Source of the DNA: Ostreococcus mediterraneus
Taxonomy: Eukaryota > Chlorophyta > Mamiellophyceae > Mamiellales > Bathycoccaceae
Direction: 5' to 3'
Length of the DNA: 64,000 bases
Assembly (NCBI GenBank): GCA_012295225.1
Contig: WMKK01000001.1
Location: 682,001-746,000 of the forward strand
Positions 56,935 to 64,000 of this stretch are shown piece by piece. A program made the translations under genes and the position numbers. The notes beneath the pieces were generated by a model. That model had not been told where the DNA came from and ran no database searches. It saw only the letters and a list, made by a program, of their open reading frames with translations. Every line of letters begins with the position of its first letter. The stretch's first letter is position 1.

Positions 56935-59900
56935 ATGACCTCGTCATCACACCGTTCGCTGTTTCCGATCGCCGGTGAAGCAAGCGATGGCGACGGTGAC
57001 GACAGGGCGGCTGGAGAAGAAAAATGGTTGAAGCTTTCTTCGCACCGCGCTGACACACCAGTAGACGCGACGGACGCTCAACGCCGTCGACGTGGGCGCG
57101 AGACTTCTTCTTCAACATCCCCGAGTGCATCTCGTTCGTCGTCTCCCTCGCGGCAAGGACGCGAGCGGCATGACGGTAAGAAAAAGTCAAAGTCATCCTC
57201 GCGCGGAAAGCATAAGAAGCGAAAGACATCTGAAGCAGAGAAAATCGCACGAGCAGAAGAACGCATGGGAGCAACGGTAAAAGATCGCAGAGTTGGAGAT
57301 GGTCAAATGTGGGAACCGTCTGCTAGAAGTATGGCGACGACGCGTTCGTACCAGGATTCAAGGGGTGACCGGGACAATTTGGCGTACGGCGTGCTTGCCA
57401 GAGGTGATGCGGTGAAATTCAAACGAGTGGATGATCGTGCTCGAGCCTGGTACGAGCGTGCGGCTAAAGTGCGATCGAGTGCATTTTATGGTTTGAGTTT
57501 GGTTGGAAAGAAAGCAAAGGAGCTCGAAGTCGCGAAGAAGGAGCGTTACTTTAGCGGCGTGGCGTCGATGCGAGCGCGCGATAGGCGCATGCCTAAGTTG
57601 AGGAAACCCGCGCTCATAAAGCGTGAAGAGAAGGATTCAAATAGTGAATTTGTAGCGTTGCGCCACAGGGTATCATCGAACGTTGGGAATGGTGATGGTG
57701 CGGCACCCGTTGAGGATGATGGTATGGAAAGCGTAAATGCGTATTTGATGCGTCGTACCAAAATGTTCAATCAAGCTGCGCGCGAAAGCCCACACGATGT
57801 GAAGGTTTGGATTGATTTCGCGCAATTTCAGGATCAATTTCTGGCGCTTACGAATAAACGTGCAGAAGCAGCACAGCTAATTGAGAAAAAGATCACAATA
57901 CTTGAGCAAGCACTGCGACATCATCCAAACAATGAGACGTTACTGCTTATGTTGATGTCTGAAACTGAAAAGATAGAAGAGAGTTCGGCGGTGCTATCAC
58001 AATGGAATCGTATATGCGAGCGCAATTATCATAACCCCGAGATTTGGCACGCATTTATTCGGTACCGAAAGCGTGACTTCAATACATTCAGTGTGTCGCA
58101 GATTAGAGGAGAGTACGACAGAGCGTTGCGTTCGCTTGCTGCAGCACGACGATTAGTCAAAGATGATCTCCACGAATCGGAGTTTGCTATCATAGATTTC
58201 ATCGTAGAAGCATGTCGATTTGACATNCAGTGCGGATCCACTGAGCGTGCGGTCGCTAGGTTACAGGCTGCTGTTGAGTTTGGTTGCTTCTCTCCCACTG
58301 GAGTTTCAGAGGCCGAGCTTTTGGATTCATTCGAGACGTTTTGGGAATGCGGAGAACCGCGCGTCGGTGAGGAAAACGCAAAAGGGTGGTCGCACTGGTT
58401 TGATGCAAATGCGGCGCTTAAATCAAAGCTCGAACTACAAGCTCGACACGCGAATCAACCTTCAACTGATGTTCCTCCACCGCCACCACCGCCACCAACG
58501 TTAGCGCGTGAGGAGGTTGTTCTCGGCGGTGGCTGGGAAGATTTCGACAAAAACGCGGACATTGAAAAGTATGAAGAAAATGAGGACGAAAATGATGACA
58601 GCGTAGTTGACGAAGATGCGGATGATGTAGAACCAGATGCGGTGGCTATTGCTCGGTTGGAAGAACAACTTGAGGCTGCAGAGGATCGCGAAGTTGATGA
58701 TGATATTATTAATCGATGGATCGCAAAAGAGTCAGAACGCGATAAAAACTGGTTGCCAATTCGATTAATGGATGCGGACGAGCCGGATGACGATGTTGGT
58801 ACGATTGGAATCATTGACTTTGACGAGATAAAAAATGGTTTGTCCGTATTCACATCGCCAGCGGCTCAAGTTCGGTTGTGTAAACATGTTTTAAGATTGC
58901 TGGCTCAAGCAGAAGATTTCGAACCTGATGCGAAAAACAACGAGTTTGGCAAACATATCGATTATATCGAAAACGTGGAAGCGACGCGTCAACCATATTC
59001 ACATTTGGCAAAGGCGTTTACAAAGTTTGAAATGTCGAAAGAGAGCGAGGCTGATGTTGCGGTTGCGTCTGAAAATGTTTGGTTATTCCAGATGGAGGGG
59101 ATTGAGAATGCCTGGGATACAAACGAACCTACTCGCATCACATTCATTAGGAACATGCGCCGTGCTTTCGCTTCACGCTTCCCTCAAGAGGTGTTTTTCA
59201 CGAATTTATTAAAGCCAAATGCAGAGCAAGTGAAGCACCTTCTCTCTGGCGCGCACGGAAACTCACTGGAATTGTGGGCGAATCTCGCAGTGATGGAAGG
59301 ACAAGGACATCACAAATCCCTGTCTCGTAAAATATTCACTCGTGCCTTCGCATCTGCACCTTCACTTGGCGTCTTTTTTGGACAAAGTGTGTCTCATTTG
59401 GCTTGGTTGTGGGTTTCACAAGAATTGCGAGAGGATCCTCTCGACTCAAAGAATCACGCCAAGTCGGTGCTGTGCTCACTTGCTCATATGAGCTTGGGTA
59501 AACTCGTGCAACCTGACACGTGGACTGATGACAAGCAATCATTACGTCAGGTGAAAACTGCGTTCGAGCAGATGGCAGGTCGTGCGTTACTTGGTGGTGG
59601 TGTATTGTCGGCGCCAAATTTACCTTCAAAAGATTCGTCACTTTATGGATTACAAAGTCACGGCGTGGCGCTATTGCGATGCTATGACACGTTTCTTAAT
59701 TTGACGGGAGACGCCGATGATGTGATTGATGTCATACTTAACGACGCTGGTCTAGAGACACAGAGACGTATGATAAACGCTCCACATTGGCACGAGTTGC
59801 ATTGCGTTTACATTTCAAAAGTCTCAGGTCATCGTAAGCGTTCAAGCATCGAGCGCGCTCTGCGCGTATTTCCAATATCACCTGTGTTACTACTGGAAAT

Positions 59901-60348
59901 GTGCGCGTTGGAATATGAAGTACAGGGTAAGCAACGAATGCGCCGCTACTTGGATTTAGCACTCGAGAGTACGCCGTCGGCTTTGTTGGTGTTTTGTTCG
60001 CTTGGACTAGAAGTCTCAAAGCCGCTCGCATCCAACCCTCGTGCTATATCAGTTTTCGAGCGTGCATTGGATAGATCGGCTCCAACTTCACACACTCCAC
60101 TTTTATGGCTGATTTACATGCGAGCATACGTCATGTCTGGTCGCATGTCAAACGCAAAGACTGTATTTTTGCGCGCAGTCAACGCGGTGCCGTGGAGCAA
60201 ATCCGTGTGGCTTTATGGTCTATCGCACATTCGGCATGTTTTTACGGCTAATGAGCGCTCGGCTCTCATCGATGTCATGCGCGAAAAAGAAATCACTATT
60301 CGAACAGACATGTACGAGATCTTGCTCGAATCCGCCGTCGATGCGTAA
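56935..60348 (+). CDS. NRDE2: NRDE2 homologue
   Basis: The ATG at 56935 gives 1137 residues. The N-terminus has LFPI, then a Ser/Arg/Lys-rich nuclear-type segment (KKKSKSSSRGKHKKRK) and the NRDE2 core DNLAYGVLARGDAVKF with YERAA. After that come long stretches of HAT/TPR-like helical repeats (VWIDFAQFQDQFL, EIWHAFIRYRKRDF, LWLIYMRAYV). Poly-Pro (PPPPPPPP) and acidic segments interrupt the middle. NRDE2 partners with the RNA helicase MTR4 and acts in nuclear RNA surveillance and splicing of some introns; in nematodes and fission yeast it also supports nuclear RNAi. One base is undetermined (N at 58226), making one codon ambiguous. It is a full-length gene otherwise. Confidence 0.87.
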   Translation: MTSSSHRSLFPIAGEASDGDGDDRAAGEEKWLKLSSHRADTPVDATDAQRRRRGRETSSSTSPSASRSSSPSRQGRERHDGKKKSKSSSRGKHKKRKTSEAEKIARAEERMGATVKDRRVGDGQMWEPSARSMATTRSYQDSRGDRDNLAYGVLARGDAVKFKRVDDRARAWYERAAKVRSSAFYGLSLVGKKAKELEVAKKERYFSGVASMRARDRRMPKLRKPALIKREEKDSNSEFVALRHRVSSNVGNGDGAAPVEDDGMESVNAYLMRRTKMFNQAARESPHDVKVWIDFAQFQDQFLALTNKRAEAAQLIEKKITILEQALRHHPNNETLLLMLMSETEKIEESSAVLSQWNRICERNYHNPEIWHAFIRYRKRDFNTFSVSQIRGEYDRALRSLAAARRLVKDDLHESEFAIIDFIVEACRFDXQCGSTERAVARLQAAVEFGCFSPTGVSEAELLDSFETFWECGEPRVGEENAKGWSHWFDANAALKSKLELQARHANQPSTDVPPPPPPPPTLAREEVVLGGGWEDFDKNADIEKYEENEDENDDSVVDEDADDVEPDAVAIARLEEQLEAAEDREVDDDIINRWIAKESERDKNWLPIRLMDADEPDDDVGTIGIIDFDEIKNGLSVFTSPAAQVRLCKHVLRLLAQAEDFEPDAKNNEFGKHIDYIENVEATRQPYSHLAKAFTKFEMSKESEADVAVASENVWLFQMEGIENAWDTNEPTRITFIRNMRRAFASRFPQEVFFTNLLKPNAEQVKHLLSGAHGNSLELWANLAVMEGQGHHKSLSRKIFTRAFASAPSLGVFFGQSVSHLAWLWVSQELREDPLDSKNHAKSVLCSLAHMSLGKLVQPDTWTDDKQSLRQVKTAFEQMAGRALLGGGVLSAPNLPSKDSSLYGLQSHGVALLRCYDTFLNLTGDADDVIDVILNDAGLETQRRMINAPHWHELHCVYISKVSGHRKRSSIERALRVFPISPVLLLEMCALEYEVQGKQRMRRYLDLALESTPSALLVFCSLGLEVSKPLASNPRAISVFERALDRSAPTSHTPLLWLIYMRAYVMSGRMSNAKTVFLRAVNAVPWSKSVWLYGLSHIRHVFTANERSALIDVMREKEITIRTDMYEILLESAVDA

Positions 60349-60405
60349 AGGGAGCGACTTTTTGCGCATTTCGACTGTTTTACATCCTATTGCTATATAG
60401 TTTTT

Positions 60406-61392
60406 CTAGCCGCTCTTCGCCGAAGAGCATGTGATTTTATGCCACAAATATTTGCAGCACCAAATTGCTAAAGGAATGGACCCGACCATGATCACCCAGA
60501 ACGTGTACCAGCGCATGTTGAGTGGATCGCTTGGTAATTTGAAGAGAGCGGCGGGATGTTGATTTGGCAGATAAATGTCACCATAGCCCCAAATCACGCA
60601 TCCAATCGACCACGCCCAGAGCGCGAGAGCGTAATCCCATCCACTGTCATTCGGATCTAATGACAACGCACGACTTTGTACCCACAGGTAGTACGATTGC
60701 TGCATTACGATGACGACGCTCATCACCCACCATGTGGATAAAAACGCCGACGCCAAAGCATCCGAAACGCTCGCGTCAAAGTACATGTACTCGCACAAAT
60801 CGTGTACGGCCCACGACAAAATTGCCACCGCCTGAAAGTCATTACTCAGATTTCGCTTGTCAATCGCCCCATCTCTCTCTACCAAACGACATATCGTCAT
60901 TTGCCCGAGCTCCAAAGCAATCGCGAGTGAAAAACACACCACGCTCGACCATCGCATGATCTCATTCACACCCGTAAACTCTTGATACATCCACATCGAG
61001 TTCCCACCAACGAGCCAGAAAAACACCGCCCACGCATGCACGAAATCATGCGAAGACTTTCTCGACAACCACACGCTAAACGTAAAGAACGTCGCCGTCA
61101 ACGCCCACGGAACCACCACCCACTCGCTACTTTGACTCCAACACGTATCCGTCGCGATCCACGCCAACACCGAAAAGTGATCATACGCCGTCATATCCAT
61201 CGTCTGAACCGTCGTCATCGTCGCACTCGTTCCGCTCGCGAGCATCGTCGTCGGCAACAGCGCCTTCGTTTCGTCGCTCCCTTTCAGCGCACCGCCCATC
61301 GCCAACTCACCCGTCGTCGTCGTCGTCGTCGTCGTCGCGTGCTCCGACGTTACCGCCGCCGCCGCCGCGTTCCCTGTCGCCCGCGCACTCAT
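60406..61392 (-). CDS. Trp-rich multi-pass membrane protein of unknown function
   Basis: The ATG at 61392 gives 328 residues; an ATG at 61515 would add 41. After a Thr/Ala-rich start (eight Thr in a row, from a CGT repeat) there are about seven membrane helices, many starting or ending with Trp: WIATDTCWSQSSEWVVVPWALTATFF-type pair, AWAVFFWLVGGNSMWMY, VVCFSLAIALELGQM, FQAVAILSWAVHDL, AFLSTWWVMSVVIVM, YALALWAWSIGCVIWGYG and YTFWVIMVGSIPLAIWCC. A short basic tail ends CSSAKSG. I cannot assign it to a transporter or receptor family. The gene is convergent with NRDE2 (57 bp between stops) and divergent from CCDC22. Confidence 0.6.
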   Translation of the reverse strand: MSARATGNAAAAAVTSEHATTTTTTTTGELAMGGALKGSDETKALLPTTMLASGTSATMTTVQTMDMTAYDHFSVLAWIATDTCWSQSSEWVVVPWALTATFFTFSVWLSRKSSHDFVHAWAVFFWLVGGNSMWMYQEFTGVNEIMRWSSVVCFSLAIALELGQMTICRLVERDGAIDKRNLSNDFQAVAILSWAVHDLCEYMYFDASVSDALASAFLSTWWVMSVVIVMQQSYYLWVQSRALSLDPNDSGWDYALALWAWSIGCVIWGYGDIYLPNQHPAALFKLPSDPLNMRWYTFWVIMVGSIPLAIWCCKYLWHKITCSSAKSG

Positions 61393-61563
61393 CACGCGCG
61401 CACCACCGCACGCGCTACGTGCGTCTACCGCCTCGCGAGACGCGCGCGCGCACGCAGAGTCGCACACTGGCGCACGCGGAATGGTGTTACCGCATGCCGT
61501 GTTGGCGCCAACCATATGCGACGCATTCGACAGTGTGTGACGCGCCGTTCGCGCACGCACGTC

Positions 61564-63459
61564 ATGGATGATGCGGATAACGTGTTGTTGTTAACGCTTA
61601 GACAAGCGCTGAACGCACCGTCTGCGACGTCAACGTCGAAAACGGTTGCGGTGCCGGCGTCTTTGGTTGATTTTGAAGAAGATGTGGATGCGCTGACGAG
61701 GGTGATTTATGCTGGATTATGTGCGATTGATTGCGAGAAATGGCAAAATTACGTCCCTGAGGTGCTTCCGAGTGATGTAGGGGAACGATTTCGTTGCGCC
61801 GCGGCGTATGCGGAGGCGTTGAAGGCGATAGGGTACACGGAAGAGATTGGATTTCAGGCGATTTTGTACCCGAGCGCGAGCGAGACGCGACGCGTGTTGA
61901 AGCGCGTGTTGGATGGAATTCCAAGGAGAGATGATGGATTGGCGAGCGCGAGTGGAGGTGCGGGAGCGAGCGCAGATGTTGGAGGTGAAGGCGCGGCGGC
62001 GAAGCGTGCGAAGCGTGCGATTGGGAAATCACTACGCGCGGGTAAGTCGTGGGGCAAGGCGCGCGGTTTAGCGGGATTTGCGGGCGTCGTCGGTGCGGCA
62101 AACGCAAAGAAAAAGTTAGATGAGGCCTCGAGTACGAAAGATTTCGTGAGCGCGCGTTTAGATATAGATGAAGAATACATTGGCTTTCTAAGTGCGGTGA
62201 AGCGTGGAGCGTATACGTTGCCATCAGTGATGGAATACGTCGCGAGAAGTCGTGCAGAGACGTCGCGCGATGAGGACGTGCAGCGTTTGAAGTTTGGCAG
62301 TGTAGAACGTATCGAATTCATTGGACCCGATGGCGAGCCTTTTGATTTACGTAAACGAGGTGGCTTGAAAGGGTTGGTGGCGGAAATTTTCAGACTCGCG
62401 ACGGAAGGTGGGTTTTACGCCGAGCCAAAGGCGCGCAGAGTGAAGCGCGAAATCGACGCCATAGCATCCACGGACGAAGCACAAGTTGTCGAAAAAGCGT
62501 TGGAGATTGAAACAGCTGCAGTAGAAACACTTGAAGGCCGTCTGAAAGCGCGTGAAAAAGACATTGGAGATATTCAACGTCGTATTGACGAAGCCTTATC
62601 AGCCGTGGCCGCCATGGATGATGAAATTGCAGCGTGCGCATTGAAAGTTAAAGAGGCGCTCGAATCCACTGAAAACAAGCGCGCGTTGACTGCAGAACTT
62701 GAGGCGACGTATTTATTACACAAACAAGCGGTAGGAATGGTATTAGGCACGGACAGACCGGTTGAAGAGAGCGAAGCGGAGCTTAATAAAGTACTTACAG
62801 CCGCGAAGGAGCGCATGGATACGCTCACAGCGGAGTGGGAAGCCGCGAAAGCTCCACTTATTGAAGCAATCGAAGCGCACGCCGTTGCAGCTAAGGAGAA
62901 GCGCGAAAACACCAAGATTCAGCTCGAAGAGATCGAGAAATGGCGTTCAGAGGGCAACGAAACGAGTGCGTTGTTGCGTGTAAAGGAGCACGAACAGCGT
63001 CAGCTCTTGGAAGAATACGAGGCGGCACCAAAGAATGTCCATCGTCCGTCATTCGTGCGTCGCGTGAACGAGATTATTAAGAACATCAAGAAGCAAGAAG
63101 TTGAGGTGCAAAAAATTGTCAATGATACTCGAGGCGTTCAATCCGATATCCAGAGTGCGGAATCTGTGTTGCAACGCACGTATACGTTGGTTGAAGAAAC
63201 TCTCTTCAGAGAAGCGCGCTCGGATGATCTATGTAAGGCAGCGTACAAACATCTTCACGGTATGCATACTGGGTTTGCTGAATTAGTAAATAAAGTTGAA
63301 GCAACGGGCGTAGCACGACGAGCGCAGACGGATTTACAGCGCAAGCTTGGGGAAATCATGAAGCAACCGAACAACTCTGAACGCGTGGCGAGAGATTTGG
63401 CACTCATGACAGAGAAAATAAATACGTTAGAAACAGAAGTTTCGCGCTTGGGTGTTTAG
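61564..63459 (+). CDS. CCDC22: CCDC22 homologue (CCC/Commander complex)
   Basis: The ATG at 61564 gives 631 residues, the size of CCDC22. The first about 110 are the NDC80-NUF2-like calponin homology domain: ADNVLLLTLRQALNAP, ERFRCAAAYAEALKAIGY, then GFQAILYPSASETRRVL as in animal CCDC22. After a Lys/Ala/Gly-rich linker the C-terminal 400 residues are continuous coiled coil with the family segment FVRRVNEIIKNIKKQEVEVQKI. CCDC22 pairs with CCDC93 in the Commander complex, which recycles cargo from endosomes with Retriever and WASH. The frame opens far upstream through Arg-rich sequence antisense to the membrane-protein gene, which is not part of it. Confidence 0.9.
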   Translation: MDDADNVLLLTLRQALNAPSATSTSKTVAVPASLVDFEEDVDALTRVIYAGLCAIDCEKWQNYVPEVLPSDVGERFRCAAAYAEALKAIGYTEEIGFQAILYPSASETRRVLKRVLDGIPRRDDGLASASGGAGASADVGGEGAAAKRAKRAIGKSLRAGKSWGKARGLAGFAGVVGAANAKKKLDEASSTKDFVSARLDIDEEYIGFLSAVKRGAYTLPSVMEYVARSRAETSRDEDVQRLKFGSVERIEFIGPDGEPFDLRKRGGLKGLVAEIFRLATEGGFYAEPKARRVKREIDAIASTDEAQVVEKALEIETAAVETLEGRLKAREKDIGDIQRRIDEALSAVAAMDDEIAACALKVKEALESTENKRALTAELEATYLLHKQAVGMVLGTDRPVEESEAELNKVLTAAKERMDTLTAEWEAAKAPLIEAIEAHAVAAKEKRENTKIQLEEIEKWRSEGNETSALLRVKEHEQRQLLEEYEAAPKNVHRPSFVRRVNEIIKNIKKQEVEVQKIVNDTRGVQSDIQSAESVLQRTYTLVEETLFREARSDDLCKAAYKHLHGMHTGFAELVNKVEATGVARRAQTDLQRKLGEIMKQPNNSERVARDLALMTEKINTLETEVSRLGV

Positions 63460-63518
63460 TTGATAACATCTAGATTTGTAAAATGTACAATTACAGTAGC
63501 TACGTAATAACACTATGC

Positions 63519-64000
63519 TCATAGAATCTGATACTGCGCGTAGAGAATGTTTCGAATGTCAAAATATTCGTTACTCAACGCGCCTTCGACAACAAGCTTT
63601 TCATCGCCATCTTTTCGAACTGTGACACGACCATTGGCACAGACGAGAACGCCTTCGGCGAACTCTGCGGGAACACCTTCTTGCGATAGTACTTGGCGCA
63701 AATCTGACAAGCGCAAGTCGCCCAGGAAAACCGAGCCGGGCTGCGTGGATGACTTTTTGACAAGAGCGTCCCTCGTCACGGACGTAAGCGCCATGCCATC
63801 GCCGTTGTTTGAGTTCAATGCCGACAAAGGAAGTAGCATCGGCGCACCCCCTTCTTCCAATGCTTTACCAACAATACCATTAATCCAGCCGACCTTGTAC
63901 CCCGCCATATCGCGCAATTTAGCCTTCTGTACCAATGCATCAGATAATCGGATTTTGTAAGTTGCTGACGCCGACGTGCACTCAACCGTTTCTCCAGCAC
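63519..64000 (-). CDS. CPSF2: CPSF2/CPSF100, C-terminal part
   Basis: The frame is open from the stop at 63519 to the right edge, 160 codons, so the gene continues beyond the window. The visible part is the C-terminus of the 100-kDa subunit of cleavage and polyadenylation factor: GETVECTSASATYKIRLSDAL, WINGIVGK, FLGDLRLSDLRQVLSQEGV, VEGALSNEYFDIRNILYAQYQIL. These match the end of metazoan and plant CPSF100. The catalytic-like lactamase part lies outside. CPSF2 forms the core with CPSF73 for mRNA 3-prime cleavage. It is convergent with CCDC22, 59 bp between stops. Confidence 0.92.
   Translation of the reverse strand, partial: AGETVECTSASATYKIRLSDALVQKAKLRDMAGYKVGWINGIVGKALEEGGAPMLLPLSALNSNNGDGMALTSVTRDALVKKSSTQPGSVFLGDLRLSDLRQVLSQEGVPAEFAEGVLVCANGRVTVRKDGDEKLVVEGALSNEYFDIRNILYAQYQIL

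Noticed and set aside
60982-61563. Arg/His-rich N-terminal extension of CCDC22
   Set aside because: Antisense to the membrane-protein gene, far longer than any CCDC22, and the family start matches the ATG at 61564.
1-64000. Mobile elements, viral remnants, CRISPR, rRNA
   Set aside because: No reverse transcriptase, transposase, integrase, capsid-like frame, long terminal repeat, regular spaced repeat or rRNA signature was recognised on either strand.

Overview
The window is nuclear DNA of a picoeukaryotic green alga of the Mamiellales, most probably an Ostreococcus-like species. The reasons are: about 39 protein genes in 64 kb, on both strands, mostly 50-350 bp apart and mostly without introns; rare short introns with GT-AG ends and CTGAC- or TTGAC-like branch sites; and a plant-type gene set (type-B response regulator, plastid fibrillin, Ycf66 with a long N-terminal extension, PATROL1/MUN protein, CbbY-like HAD protein). 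One unresolved base (N at 58226) points to a draft assembly. I see no operons, CRISPR, insertion sequences, retroelements or viral genes.

Layout. 1-4.5 kb: start of condensin CAP-H (runs off the left edge), a DUF2256 zinc-ribbon protein, a small possible SAMBA-like protein, and the seven-exon exocyst gene SEC3. 4.5-11.1 kb: cupin, the diflavin reductase TAH18/NDOR1, a secreted lipocalin, a heavy-metal-associated protein with a likely intron, two low-complexity proteins of unknown function, and between these a tRNA-Val(AAC). 11.2-16.8 kb: a divergent Argonaute/PIWI-like protein with an organelle-type N-terminus, a type-B response regulator with one 344-bp intron and a promoter rich in bZIP/G-box sites, and Ycf66. 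16.9-28.8 kb: WDR7/rabconnectin-3 beta-like protein, SEC31 C-terminal/SRA1-domain protein, an SMP-C2 lipid-transfer tether with a myristoylation-type N-terminus, a degenerate short-chain dehydrogenase, long-form tRNase Z and Mago nashi. 28.9-38.3 kb: thiamine pyrophosphokinase, a plastid FAD oxidoreductase, fibrillin, a 1417-residue single-chain serine palmitoyltransferase (LCB2-LCB1 plus a degenerate sphingoid-phosphate-phosphatase domain) and a HAD pseudo-hydrolase. 38.6-48.9 kb: peroxisomal acyl-CoA oxidase ending SKL, PIG-S, FAM136A, a methyltransferase-like protein, Zim17, MCM-binding protein and a PLOD-type glycosyltransferase. 49-64 kb: PATROL1, MCM6, the queuosine-salvage enzyme QNG1, a small Cys-tipped protein, NRDE2, a Trp-rich membrane protein, CCDC22, and the C-terminus of CPSF2 (runs off the right edge).

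Most genes are single-copy housekeeping genes without functional grouping. Loose themes are membrane traffic and contact sites (SEC3, WDR7, SEC31C, SMP-C2, PATROL1, CCDC22), replication (MCMBP and MCM6, 5 kb apart), RNA metabolism (tRNase Z, Mago, NRDE2, CPSF2) and sphingolipid/GPI lipid synthesis. The most unusual items are the Argonaute-like protein, which lacks the catalytic residues I can align, and the triple-domain serine palmitoyltransferase. Most starts were chosen as the first ATG that keeps the conserved domain or a plausible targeting peptide; exceptions are stated.
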